This document shows positions 51,521 through 60,264 of a stretch of 64,000 bases of DNA, one piece after another. Under the pieces are notes generated by a model, which had not been told where the DNA came from, made no database searches, and saw only the letters and a list, made by a program, of their open reading frames with translations. Source of the DNA: Beijerinckiaceae bacterium (lineage in GTDB: Bacteria > Pseudomonadota > Alphaproteobacteria > Rhizobiales > Beijerinckiaceae). The stretch spans positions 62,001-126,000 of the forward strand of contig CANGBX010000007.1 of the NCBI GenBank assembly GCA_947452455.1, read 5' to 3'. The position numbers were made by a program, and so were the translations under genes. Each line of letters starts with the position of its first letter. Position 1 is the stretch's first letter.

Positions 51521-52180
51521 ATGACAACACAGAAGTTTCTCTATCGCATTGATGCGATCAGCACATGGTTTGGTAAAGGCGCGGCATGGCTTGTCGTTTT
51601 GCTGATGCTGCTGGTCTGCGCAGAAGTGTTCAAACGCTATCTGCTCAACATGCCAACGGCATGGATTTTTGATGCGACCAACATGCTCTATGGTTCTTTG
51701 TTCATGCTCTGCGGCGCTTATACGCTGGCGCAAAATGGCCATGTACGGGGCGACTTTCTCTATTCCTCGATGAAACCGCGGACGCAGGCGGCTTTTGACC
51801 TCATCCTCTATGTGGTCTTTTTCATTCCCGGCATTGCCGCGCTCGTCTATGCGGGTACGACTTATGCCGGCGCTTCATGGCGTATTCTGGAACATTCCGC
51901 AGTGACGGCAGATGGTCCGCCCATCTACCCGTTCAAGACCGTCATTCCCATCGCGGGGGCGCTGGTCTTGTTGCAGGGGCTTGCTGAAATTGTGCGTTGT
52001 GTTGTTTGCCTGAAGACAGGCGAATGGCCGGCACGTCTGAAAGATGTTGCCGAAATCGATGTGGTTGAGCAGCAGCTTGCCGCCAGTACATTCATTGATG
52101 ATGACGCCCGCCGTATGGCCATTGCCAATGCCGCCCATATTGATGAAGCGGCCCGCCAGCGCGGTTTTGGAGATAAGTGA
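51521..52180 (+). CDS. TRAP transporter small permease subunit (FcbT2-like)
   Basis: A 219-residue membrane protein starting at ATG 51521 (GAGGGGAGC upstream). Four helices with FGKGAAWLVVLLMLLVCAEVFKRYLLNMPTAWIFDATNMLYGSLFMLCGAYTLAQNGHVRGDFLYSSMKPRTQAAFDLILY, the DctQ pattern. It is longer than the first DctQ (162 residues) with a soluble C-terminal tail of about 50 residues. The large subunit follows directly. Confidence 0.86.
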   Translation: MTTQKFLYRIDAISTWFGKGAAWLVVLLMLLVCAEVFKRYLLNMPTAWIFDATNMLYGSLFMLCGAYTLAQNGHVRGDFLYSSMKPRTQAAFDLILYVVFFIPGIAALVYAGTTYAGASWRILEHSAVTADGPPIYPFKTVIPIAGALVLLQGLAEIVRCVVCLKTGEWPARLKDVAEIDVVEQQLAASTFIDDDARRMAIANAAHIDEAARQRGFGDK

Positions 52181-53923
52181 ATGAGTGATCCCGCACTCGG
52201 CCTGCTGATGCTGGGCCTCATTGTCGTTTTCATCATGCTTGGTTTCCCGACAGCTTTCACGCTGATGGGACTTGGCATGGCGTTTGGGTTCAAAGCTTTT
52301 TACGATCCATCGCAGAGCTTTTTTGAGAACCGCATTTTCGACCTTATGGTTCAGCGCACTTACGGTGCGATGACCAATGATGTTTTGATCTCCATCCCGC
52401 TCTTTGTGCTGATGGGATATGTGATGGAGCGCGGCGCGCTCGTCGATAAAATGTTCCATTCCATTCAGCTGGCCTTCCGAAATGTACCGGCCTCATTGGC
52501 GGTGGCGACTTTGATCGTTTGCACCTTCTGGGGTATTGCAAGCGGGCTTGTCGGCGCGGTGGTGGTGCTGATGGGCGTGATTGCTTTCAATCCCATGTTG
52601 CGTGCGGGATATGATGTGCGATTGGCATCCGGCGTGATCACGGCTGGTGGCACATTGGGGATTCTTATCCCGCCCTCCGTGATGATTATCGTTTATGCCG
52701 CTGTGGCTGGCCAATCGGTTGTAAAGCTTTATGCAGCGAGCATGTTCCCCGGCTTCTTTCTGGCCTTTCTGTATCTGGTCTACGTGATCGGTTGGGCCAT
52801 GTTGCAGCCCAAAATCGCACCGCAATTGCCGGCAGAACAATTGGTGGTGCCATTGCCGTCATGGTCGGGGCCTTTTGCAAAAGCCTATGGTTCCAATTCT
52901 TTCATAGCGCTCTGCAAGGCGTTGTTGAATCCAGCTCCCGCGCGGATGATCGAAGCCGATGGCAAGCCGATTGGGTATCGTCATCTTGCGCAGCAAATGC
53001 TCTATGCGCTGACGCCATTTTTAATTGTGGCTGGCACATTCGCATTGGTGTGGTGGTATGTCGTCATCCACCAGCAGGCTGAAGTCTTTGTCGCACCGCC
53101 CGAATTGCAGCAATTAGGCTCGGTCGACATTACACCTGAGGAATCTACAGCAGGCGGGATTCCTGCTGGCTTTTACTGGTGGTTCGGAGCGCTGGCGGTT
53201 GCCGCCGGTGTCATGATGACGCGCTATTACAAGCGGATGGGCAGCGAGAAGCTGGAAGTCATTCGCATGGTGACGGACTCTGTTATGCCGCTCACCATTT
53301 TGACAGTGGTTGTTCTCGTCGTGATCCTGTTTGGAATTACCACGGCGACTGAATCAGCAGCTGTTGGTGCAGCAGGTGCTTTCCTGCTTGCCTTCCACGC
53401 GCGCACGCTTGACTGGAAAAAGACGAAAGAGGCTGTTTTCCTCACGGCGAAGACAACCTCCATGGTTTGCTGGCTCTTTGTGGGCTCGGCACTTTTTTCG
53501 GGTGTCTTTGCCATTCTGGGCGGTCAGGCTTTGCTTGAAAGATGGGTGCTGTCGCTTGATCTCACGCCCATCCAATTCATGATCCTGTCCCAGGCGATCA
53601 TTTTCGTTCTGGGCTGGCCGCTGGAATGGACGGAGATCATCGTGATTTTCGTGCCCATTTTCCTGCCGATGCTGAAGCATTTCGGCATTGATCCCATTCT
53701 TTGGGGTGTTTTGGTCTTTGTGAATCTACAAGCGGCTTTCTTGTCACCGCCTGTTGCCATGTCGGCTTTCTATTTGAAAGGCGTCTCGCCACCCCATGTC
53801 ACATTGAACCAGATCTTTGCCGGCATGATGCCCTATATGCTGATCGTCATTTTGTGCATGGTGATCATGTATTTCTGGCCTGATTTGACGCTCTGGCTGC
53901 CCAAATTCCTCTATGGCAGTTAG
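52181..53923 (+). CDS. TRAP transporter large permease subunit with central insertion (FcbT3-like)
   Basis: A 580-residue DctM protein, about 150 longer than the usual 430. The DctM core is clear: ISIPLFVLMGYVMERGALVDKMFHS, TFWGIASGLVGAVVVLMGVIAFNPMLRAGYD, AGGTLGILIPPSVMIIVYAAVAGQSVVKLYAAS and the C-terminal SPPVAMSAFYLKGVSPP. Residues 212-365 are an insertion with two extra hydrophobic stretches (LTPFLIVAGTFALVWWYVVI and GFYWWFGALAVAAGVMMTRYY) and a polar segment. Such enlarged permeases occur in the mannitol/chloroaromatic TRAP subgroup. Confidence 0.87.
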   Translation: MSDPALGLLMLGLIVVFIMLGFPTAFTLMGLGMAFGFKAFYDPSQSFFENRIFDLMVQRTYGAMTNDVLISIPLFVLMGYVMERGALVDKMFHSIQLAFRNVPASLAVATLIVCTFWGIASGLVGAVVVLMGVIAFNPMLRAGYDVRLASGVITAGGTLGILIPPSVMIIVYAAVAGQSVVKLYAASMFPGFFLAFLYLVYVIGWAMLQPKIAPQLPAEQLVVPLPSWSGPFAKAYGSNSFIALCKALLNPAPARMIEADGKPIGYRHLAQQMLYALTPFLIVAGTFALVWWYVVIHQQAEVFVAPPELQQLGSVDITPEESTAGGIPAGFYWWFGALAVAAGVMMTRYYKRMGSEKLEVIRMVTDSVMPLTILTVVVLVVILFGITTATESAAVGAAGAFLLAFHARTLDWKKTKEAVFLTAKTTSMVCWLFVGSALFSGVFAILGGQALLERWVLSLDLTPIQFMILSQAIIFVLGWPLEWTEIIVIFVPIFLPMLKHFGIDPILWGVLVFVNLQAAFLSPPVAMSAFYLKGVSPPHVTLNQIFAGMMPYMLIVILCMVIMYFWPDLTLWLPKFLYGS

Positions 53924-53965
53924 GGCAGCCCTTGGTCAGTCAAAATCATCCGGTTTTTCGCAATG

Positions 53966-53989
53966 CAACACGCCCCTTTGGGCGTGTTG
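53966..53989 (+). terminator. Intrinsic terminator after the TRAP operon
   Basis: CAACACGCCC CTTT GGGCGTGTTG forms a perfect 10-pair stem 43 bases after the TRAP large-subunit stop, followed by TCGTTTG. Confidence 0.85.
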
Positions 53990-54143
53990 TCGTTTGAGAC
54001 CTTCGCAAATGCTATGAGGATGGCTGAGTTTTGAATAGGCTTGAGGGGCCGCCCCCTTCTAGCTTTGATGCAGACAAAAAAGGGTCCGCTTGGGGTGGTC
54101 GGTTTCGGCTGGTCGTGAGCGGGCTAAAAGGGAGGGACATCCG

Positions 54144-55115
54144 ATGGTTTCGCGCCGTATTTTGGCTTCCTGTGCCGCTGCTTTGCTTTTGGGGGTCTCG
54201 GCCTTCGCGACCCAAGTGCAAGCCCAAGAACGACCAGTCACGATCATCGTTCCCTTCGCGCCCGGTGGCGGCAATGACATTATTGCCCGCGAATTAGGCC
54301 GCCAATTGATTGATACGATCAAAGCCAATGTCATCATCGACAATCGCAGTGGCGCGGGTGGTCTCATCGCTGCCAAAAACACCGCAGCGGCTGCACCCAA
54401 TGGTCAGACATTGATGTTTGTCAGTTCCTCTGTTGTCACGACAGCGGCTGTGCGCAAGCAAGAGCCCTATAATATTGCCAAAGATTTCACGGCCATTGCC
54501 ATGATTGGCCGTGGGCCTTTTCTGGTGGTCGCCAGCAATGACTCGCGTTTGAACTCGGTGAAAGATGTTGTTGGGCGCTCCAAAGACAAGCCCGGTTCTC
54601 TGAACTTTGTCTCGTCAGGTGTGGGGAGTATTCTGCATCTCTCGACAGAGCTGTTCATGAAGCGCGCAGGCATCACCATGACGCACGTGCCTTATTCGGG
54701 CAGTGGTCCGGCCTTGATGGATCTGGTGGCTGGTCGTGCTGATCTCTTCATCACCACGGTTCCGGTTGTGGCGAGCCATGTGCAGGAAAAGACGCTGAAC
54801 CTTTTGGCTGTGACGAGTGATGAGCGCTCGCCGCTCTTCCCCAATGCACCGACTTTGGCTGAAAGCGGTGTGGCGGGCGGTGGCATGTATACACTCTGGG
54901 GCATTGTCGGTCCGCCCAATATGGCGCCTGATTTGGTCGCGCAGATCAACAAAGCGGTGAATGATGCGGCGGCTTCACCTGCGATGGTCAAGCGCTTTGC
55001 AGAAGAGGGTGCAACACCCTATCGCGGCACGCCGGATGAATTTGCCAAAGTGCTCGAAAAAGAGCGCGACACATGGCGCCGTGTTGTCGAAGACGGCAAT
55101 CTTTACACAAATTGA
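54144..55115 (+). CDS. Tripartite tricarboxylate transporter substrate-binding protein (Bug/TctC)
   Basis: A 323-residue Bug protein. ATG at 54144 follows GGGAGGGA and opens a signal peptide (MVSRRILASCAAALLLGVSAFATQVQAQ). Marks: VTIIVPFAPGGGNDIIARELGRQL, IIDNRSGAGGLIAAKNTAAAAPNGQ, SGVGSILHLSTELFMKRAGI, VPYSGSGPALMDLVAGRADLF and NAPTLAESGVAGG. It is followed 33 bases later by a PrpF-like isomerase gene, the first of two such Bug-PrpF pairs here. Confidence 0.9.
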   Translation: MVSRRILASCAAALLLGVSAFATQVQAQERPVTIIVPFAPGGGNDIIARELGRQLIDTIKANVIIDNRSGAGGLIAAKNTAAAAPNGQTLMFVSSSVVTTAAVRKQEPYNIAKDFTAIAMIGRGPFLVVASNDSRLNSVKDVVGRSKDKPGSLNFVSSGVGSILHLSTELFMKRAGITMTHVPYSGSGPALMDLVAGRADLFITTVPVVASHVQEKTLNLLAVTSDERSPLFPNAPTLAESGVAGGGMYTLWGIVGPPNMAPDLVAQINKAVNDAAASPAMVKRFAEEGATPYRGTPDEFAKVLEKERDTWRRVVEDGNLYTN

Positions 55116-55148
55116 GCGCCGGAAACGGCTGCACTGGGAGGAATTGAT

Positions 55149-56246
55149 ATGCAAACGGCAATCCGCTGCGTCCTCATGCGGGGTGGCACGTCGAGGGGGC
55201 CTTTCTTCAGAGATGAAGATCTGCCCGCAGATATGGAAACCCGCAAGCAAGTCCTGCTGCGTGTGATGGGCAGTCCGCATGTGCGCCAGATCGACGGCAT
55301 TGGTGGCTCTGATCCGGTGACAAGCAAAGTGGCTGTCATCCGCAAATCAACGCGCCCCGATGCGGATGTCGATTATCTCTTCACACAGGTCTGGGTTGAT
55401 CGCGCTGAAGTTGATACGTCCCCCTCTTGCGGGAATATTCTGACCGGTGTTGGTCCCTTTGCCATTGATGAAGGTCTTGTCAAAGCGCAAGACGGTGAAA
55501 CACGTGTGCGCATTTTTGACGTGAACACCAATTCGCTGGTCGAAGCCGTGGTGCAGACACCGGGTGGTCGCGTTGATTATGAAGGCGCGCATAGCATTGA
55601 TGGCGTCAATGATTCCTATGCCCCGATCCGGCTCGATTTCCGCCGCATGGTGGGTGGTAAAACGGGAAAGCTTTTCCCAACAGGTCAGCGTGCCGAAGAA
55701 ATCAACGGCGTGATGGTGTCCTGTGTCGACATGGCGATGCCCGTTGTCTTCGTGCCCGCTGAACAGGTGGGTGTGACCGGTTATGAAGGCAAGATTGAGC
55801 TTGATACCAACCGCGATCTTCTCGGCAAGCTTGAAGCCATTCGCTTGATCGCGGGTCAACGCATGGGATTTGGTGATGTCTCCAAGCGCGTCATCCCGAA
55901 AATCTCCATCGTCGCCAAGGCCAAGGATGGCGGCACGATTGCCTCGCGCTATTTCATGCCCCATGCCATTGCCACCGCCTATGCGGTGACGGGGGCTACC
56001 TGTCTGGCAACCGCTTGCTGTGTGCCAGGAACAGTAGCCCATCAATATGCCACTCTGGCACCCGATGCGGCCGGCCTCAATCACATTGCCATTGAACATC
56101 CGCAGGGCAAGATTTACGTGGATGCAAAAATCAACGACAAGAATGGCGAAGTCGAAGTGGAACAGGCAACACTCGTGCGCCATGCGCGCCGCTTGATGGC
56201 GGGTGAAGTCTACGTGCCGGGCTCGGTATGGGCAGGCCCGAATTGA
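55149..56246 (+). CDS. PrpF family protein (4-oxalomesaconate tautomerase/GalD-like)
   Basis: A 365-residue isomerase of the diaminopimelate-epimerase fold. N-terminal IRCVLMRGGTSRGPFFRDEDLP and GIGGSDPVTSKVAVI are typical of PrpF/GalD. The two cysteine motifs are SPSCGNILTGVGPFA (first half) and ATACCVPGTVAHQYA (second half); GalD-type enzymes use such Cys pairs to move a double bond in unsaturated tricarboxylates such as oxalomesaconate or methylaconitate. AGGAG lies before the ATG. It works next to a tricarboxylate-type binding protein, so the imported compound may be its substrate. Confidence 0.88.
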   Translation: MQTAIRCVLMRGGTSRGPFFRDEDLPADMETRKQVLLRVMGSPHVRQIDGIGGSDPVTSKVAVIRKSTRPDADVDYLFTQVWVDRAEVDTSPSCGNILTGVGPFAIDEGLVKAQDGETRVRIFDVNTNSLVEAVVQTPGGRVDYEGAHSIDGVNDSYAPIRLDFRRMVGGKTGKLFPTGQRAEEINGVMVSCVDMAMPVVFVPAEQVGVTGYEGKIELDTNRDLLGKLEAIRLIAGQRMGFGDVSKRVIPKISIVAKAKDGGTIASRYFMPHAIATAYAVTGATCLATACCVPGTVAHQYATLAPDAAGLNHIAIEHPQGKIYVDAKINDKNGEVEVEQATLVRHARRLMAGEVYVPGSVWAGPN

Positions 56247-56265
56247 AGAGAACGGATTTGGTTTG

Positions 56266-56889
56266 ATGCATCCCATCCCGCTTAAATTGGCTGATTTTTT
56301 GGACCCGCAGCGCACGGTCCTCATCATGTGGGACATGCAAAAAGGTCTTGCGGGCAAGGCGCCTGATGCCAAATCCATTGTCGAACATGCACGGCTGTTG
56401 GTGGCTGAAGCCGATCGGCTCAAAATCCCGGTGATCTGGAGCCGCCATATTGCGCCGCCTTTTGATATGACGGTCGGTCCCTTCATGCTGTGGCTGATGC
56501 GCAAGCAGAAGGTCGATCATCCTTCCAAGCTGAAGCCCGCCATGCAGCGCGGTATGGAAGAGACCGATTATATTGACGGCTTTGGTCCGGCTGATCACCA
56601 CTTGATCATTGAAAAAAGCCAGCCGTCTTTCTTTGTCGATACGCCTTTGGCGGCGCGCATGAAGGCGATGGATCGCGACACGATTGTCATTGGTGGTGTG
56701 GCAACCGACATTGGTGTGGAATTCACCTGTCGTCATGCAGCCGCGCTCGGTATTTATGCCGTGGTCGCTGAAGATGCCTGTGGCGCTTATTCGCAAGAAG
56801 CGCAAGATCGCTCTATGGCCTTTATGAAAGGCTGGACGACTCCTGTCGAAAAAACTGAAACCATTTGTTCGGTTTGGAAGAAGCATTAG
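56266..56889 (+). CDS. Isochorismatase-family protein lacking the usual nucleophile Cys
   Basis: A 207-residue isochorismatase-like hydrolase starting at ATG 56266, 20 bases after the PrpF stop. Asp23 (LIMWDMQKGL) and Lys117 (IIEKSQPSFF) of the catalytic triad are present. The third position, normally Cys in TDxCVxxTxRxA, is Gly150 here (GVATDIGVEFTCRHAAALG), with a Cys five residues later at 155. Gly at that point is found in true isochorismatases such as EntB and PhzD, which hydrolyse vinyl ethers without Cys. So it may act on an enol ether or use Cys155, not on an ordinary amide. Confidence 0.85.
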   Translation: MHPIPLKLADFLDPQRTVLIMWDMQKGLAGKAPDAKSIVEHARLLVAEADRLKIPVIWSRHIAPPFDMTVGPFMLWLMRKQKVDHPSKLKPAMQRGMEETDYIDGFGPADHHLIIEKSQPSFFVDTPLAARMKAMDRDTIVIGGVATDIGVEFTCRHAAALGIYAVVAEDACGAYSQEAQDRSMAFMKGWTTPVEKTETICSVWKKH

Positions 56890-56947
56890 AAATATTCATG
56901 CGCAGCTCCGGTGAGAGTTTGCGTCATAAAATAAAAGGGAGGAGCTC

Positions 56948-57913
56948 ATGCGTCTGTTTGGCCTTGCACTGTCATTGGGTCTGTCGCTCTGCGTAGCGGC
57001 TCCGGCTGTGGCGCAAAATTATCCGAATAAGCCCGGACAGATCATTGTGCCCTTCGCAGCTGGTGGTGTTACCGATATTTTGGCGCGCGCTTGGGCTGAG
57101 AAATTTGCCGAAAAGACGGGGCAGCGTTTTATCGTCGTCAATCGTCCCGGTGCAAACAGCATTTTGGGGACGGAATCGGTCGCCCGCTCTACGGCGGATG
57201 GCTACACGCTTCTCGTGACTGCCGATTCAACCTTCACGACTGTTCCGCATATGTCGAACAAGCTGAAATATGAGCCTAGCGATTTCGAGCCCGTGTCGGG
57301 CCTTGGTATCAGCCCGCATGCTTTGGTGGTGCCGCCTGATTTCCCGGCCAAGTCTTTTGGTGAATTCGTTGATTATGCCAAGTCGAATCCGACCAGCGTT
57401 TTCTACGGCACGTTTGGGGCGGGCACGTCAGGCCATTTGAATTTTCTCTATTTTGAGAAGAACACACCCGGCAAATTCACACCCGTGCATTACAGCGGCG
57501 CTTCGCCAGCCATTAATGATCTCTTGGGCAATCACATCAAAGCCATGACGGTTTCAATCGGGCTGATCGCCGGCAATTGGGAAGTCGGCAAATTCAAAGT
57601 GCTGGCTTTTGGAGCACCTCAGCGGCTAGAAAAATTCCCCAATGTTCCCGTGATCGCAGAAACATTGCCGGGCTTTGAAGCGGGTTCTTGGTATGCGCTC
57701 TTTGCGCCCAAGGGCACGCCGGCTGATGTGGTGGAAAAACTCTCGCGCGCCACGCAAGAGATTTTCAGTGATCCGGCTTTTGAAAAGCAATTCCTGGCAC
57801 CCAATTACACATTCTCGATTGCCAAAGGCCCGAAGGATTTGCGTGATCGCATCCAGAAAGATTCAAACCTCTGGGCACCGATTATCAAAGACGCCAAGCT
57901 GACGGTCGAGTAA
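56948..57913 (+). CDS. Tripartite tricarboxylate transporter substrate-binding protein (Bug/TctC)
   Basis: A 321-residue Bug protein with signal peptide MRLFGLALSLGLSLCVAAPAVAQ, and GGGAGGAGC just before the ATG. Marks: GQIIVPFAAGGVTDILARAWAEKF, VVNRPGANSILGTESVARSTADGYTLLVT, KYEPSDFEPVSGLGISPHALVVPP and NVPVIAETLPGFEAGSWYALFAPKGTP. It pairs with the second PrpF gene, 33 bases downstream, the same spacing as in the first pair. Confidence 0.9.
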   Translation: MRLFGLALSLGLSLCVAAPAVAQNYPNKPGQIIVPFAAGGVTDILARAWAEKFAEKTGQRFIVVNRPGANSILGTESVARSTADGYTLLVTADSTFTTVPHMSNKLKYEPSDFEPVSGLGISPHALVVPPDFPAKSFGEFVDYAKSNPTSVFYGTFGAGTSGHLNFLYFEKNTPGKFTPVHYSGASPAINDLLGNHIKAMTVSIGLIAGNWEVGKFKVLAFGAPQRLEKFPNVPVIAETLPGFEAGSWYALFAPKGTPADVVEKLSRATQEIFSDPAFEKQFLAPNYTFSIAKGPKDLRDRIQKDSNLWAPIIKDAKLTVE

Positions 57914-57946
57914 GTCAAAGACGTTCGGTTTTCTGGGAGAGGGTGA

Positions 57947-59092
57947 ATGAATCAGGCTTGGATTCCGGCAACATTCTGGCGCGGTGGCACCAGCAAGGGC
58001 GTGTTCTTTCTGTCGAAAGATCTGCCCACTGCGCGTGAAAAGATTGATCCGATCTTGCTTGCTGTCATGGGAACGCCCGATCCCTATGGTCGTCAGCTGA
58101 ATGGCATGGGGGGCGGCACGTCTTCCCTGTCAAAGGCTGTGATCATCGGGCCGCCCACGCATCCGGATGCGGATGTTGATTACACATTCATCCAGCTTGC
58201 CATCGACAAGCCGATTGTCGATTGGACCGGCAATTGCGGAAATCTCTCTTCCGTTATCGGCCCCTATGCTGTGGATATGGGGCTGGTGAAAATGCCCGAT
58301 GGCGAAGTGACCGTGCGATTTCACCAAACCAATACGAAGAAGATCATCCACGCGCGCTTCCGTGTTGAAAATGGCATGGCAGCGATTGATGGCGATATGG
58401 AGATTGCAGGTGTGGCGGGCAAGGCTGCGCCCGTGCGCCTCGACTTTGTGAAACCGGGTGGTGCGGCAACAGGCAAGCTTTTGCCGACTGGACAGGTGGT
58501 GGATCAATTGCCGCTGCCCAATGGCCAGCTCATCGATGTATCGCTTGTGGATGCGAGCCATCCCAACGCCTTTTTGCGCGCACGTGATCTGGGGCTTACG
58601 GGCACCGAGGCACCTGACGACATTCAGGCCAATGGCGAGCTCATGGCGACCCTTGAACATTTGCGCCGCAAGGCTGGCGTGAAAATGGGTCTGGCAGCCA
58701 GTGAAGATAAGGTGACGCTCACCGGCCCGCGCATCGGCGTTGTCGCTGAACCACAGGCCTATGTGGCTTTGGACAAGGCGGCGCTTAGCGATGATTATGA
58801 AATTTCAACGCGCATGATCTCGGTCGAGCAGCCGCATCGGGCAGTGCCTTTGTCGAGTGGTCTCTGCTTGGCGGTTGCGTGCCGTATTGAGGGGACTTTG
58901 CCCCATCAAATGTCGCGCAAGATCACGGATGGCCAGCCGATCCGCATCGGCAATCCATCAGGTCTGCTCACCTATGGCGCGGATGTGCGCCAAGAAAATG
59001 GTCAATGGGTGGCAGATAGTGCAGGCGTTTATCGCACGTCGCGTTGCCTGATGAAGGGCATGGTCGCTGTGCCTCGCGACCTCGTCGACTGA
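57947..59092 (+). CDS. PrpF family protein (2-methylaconitate isomerase-like)
   Basis: A 381-residue PrpF/GalD-type isomerase, paralogous to 55149-56246 but well diverged. Marks: WIPATFWRGGTSKGVFFLSKDLPTAREKIDPILLAVMGTPDPYGRQLNGMGGGTSSLSKAVII, first Cys in WTGNCGNLSSVIGPYA, second in SSGLCLAVACRIEGTLPHQM. The first region WRGGTSKGVFF with DPYGRQLNGMGGGTSSLSK resembles PrpF proper. A bidirectional terminator follows. Confidence 0.88.
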   Translation: MNQAWIPATFWRGGTSKGVFFLSKDLPTAREKIDPILLAVMGTPDPYGRQLNGMGGGTSSLSKAVIIGPPTHPDADVDYTFIQLAIDKPIVDWTGNCGNLSSVIGPYAVDMGLVKMPDGEVTVRFHQTNTKKIIHARFRVENGMAAIDGDMEIAGVAGKAAPVRLDFVKPGGAATGKLLPTGQVVDQLPLPNGQLIDVSLVDASHPNAFLRARDLGLTGTEAPDDIQANGELMATLEHLRRKAGVKMGLAASEDKVTLTGPRIGVVAEPQAYVALDKAALSDDYEISTRMISVEQPHRAVPLSSGLCLAVACRIEGTLPHQMSRKITDGQPIRIGNPSGLLTYGADVRQENGQWVADSAGVYRTSRCLMKGMVAVPRDLVD

Positions 59093-59110
59093 TCATTTTC
59101 ACGCGCAATA

Positions 59111-59136
59111 AAAAGCCGCCCGTTTGGGCGGCTTTT
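59111..59136. terminator. Bidirectional intrinsic terminator
   Basis: AAAAGCCGCCC GTTT GGGCGGCTTTT is a perfect 11-pair stem with a T-rich tail, between the convergent PrpF gene (ends 59092) and Bug gene (ends 59157). Confidence 0.93.
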
Positions 59137-59156
59137 CTTTTGATGTGATGTGCGTC

Positions 59157-60194
59157 TTAGGGCGTTGCGCCCTTGCGCAGAAATTCCAGAACGCTGGTTG
59201 GCGTCGCATAAATCTTGTCGACTTGCTTTTGCACCTCGTCGCCCGTTTCGCTGTCAATATCGAGGCCTGACTTCTGCGCTTCTGCGATCAATTCGGGATC
59301 TTTCATCACGCCATCAAAGGATTTGCGCAGCAAGGCGACGCGCTCTGCAGCTACGCCCGGTGGGAGAATAAAGGGGCGGCTGATCGAGCCTTGTGACAGA
59401 AAGGCGCTAAGCGCGAGCTTCTGCTGTTCGGTCTTGGCGAAATCAATCGTCACAGGAACGCCCGCTGCTTTTAGAGCGGGGATCGAGCGTGTGTCATGCT
59501 GGGCGATGACTTTGAAGTCCGCGTTCGGCGTCATCAGGCCGGGATATTGCTGGCGTGCGCTTGACCAGAAAATACCGCAGACACCTTGGATCTCATTGCG
59601 CTGAAGGGCCAACGACAATTCATTCGAGCCTTTATAGCCGGCGATCATTTTGAACTTCACGCCGAGCACATATTTTTCCATGGTCGGATAATACCAGAGT
59701 GCCGAGCCCGGGCCCGAGCCGCCGACAACAAGTTCCTTGTCGAACAGCTCTTTGTAGCTTTGCACCGGCGCATCTTTGCGCACAACGCAGACGAGCGTGT
59801 CGGCATTGGCATTGCCCATGTAATTAAATTTGCGCGGATCATATTTGGCAAGATCTTCACCCGCCATCAGCGGATCGAAGAGTGCGGGCGCAGGAACGGC
59901 AGCAATGGATGTGCCGTCTTTCGGGGCGACCGTATAGAGGTGATGGGCTGCAGCCAGAGAGCCAGCGCCCGGCATATTCTGCACCACAATATTCGGGTTG
60001 CCTGGAATATGCTTTTGCAAATGCCGACCAATCAGGCGGGCATAAAGATCAACGCCGCCGCCTGAAGCGGAGCCCGCGATGATTGTGACGTTTTTGCCTT
60101 TGTAGAAAGCGGCTGCATCTGTTTGTGCCTGTGCCGGAATGGCCAAAGCACTGAACCCCAGGGCTGCACATGCGCCAAGAATCTGTCGCATCAT
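59157..60194 (-). CDS. Bug/TctC-like substrate-binding protein
   Basis: A 345-residue protein starting at ATG 60194 (GGAGGAG upstream); the open frame runs on to 60386 without support. The signal peptide is MMRQILGACAALGFSALAIPAQAQ. VTIIAGSASGGGVDLYARLIGRHLQKHIPGNPNIVVQNMPGAGSLAAAHHLYTVAPKDGTSIAAVP places it in the GGGxDLYxR/NMPGAG Bug subgroup with 35580-36629. It comes last on the minus strand after the Gfo/Idh/MocA, monooxygenase and AhpD-like genes. Confidence 0.85.
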   Translation of the reverse strand: MMRQILGACAALGFSALAIPAQAQTDAAAFYKGKNVTIIAGSASGGGVDLYARLIGRHLQKHIPGNPNIVVQNMPGAGSLAAAHHLYTVAPKDGTSIAAVPAPALFDPLMAGEDLAKYDPRKFNYMGNANADTLVCVVRKDAPVQSYKELFDKELVVGGSGPGSALWYYPTMEKYVLGVKFKMIAGYKGSNELSLALQRNEIQGVCGIFWSSARQQYPGLMTPNADFKVIAQHDTRSIPALKAAGVPVTIDFAKTEQQKLALSAFLSQGSISRPFILPPGVAAERVALLRKSFDGVMKDPELIAEAQKSGLDIDSETGDEVQKQVDKIYATPTSVLEFLRKGATP

Positions 60195-60264
60195 GTTGAT
60201 CTCCTCCATGTGAAGCGGCCTTTGCGGCTCTTCTTCTTGTTTAGAATTGAGAGGCTTGTGCCTC

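Noticed and set aside
56203-56265. Upstream extension of the isochorismatase-like frame overlapping the PrpF gene
   Set aside because: The extension lies in another frame of the PrpF coding region and lacks conserved residues; the ATG at 56266 begins the conserved domain.
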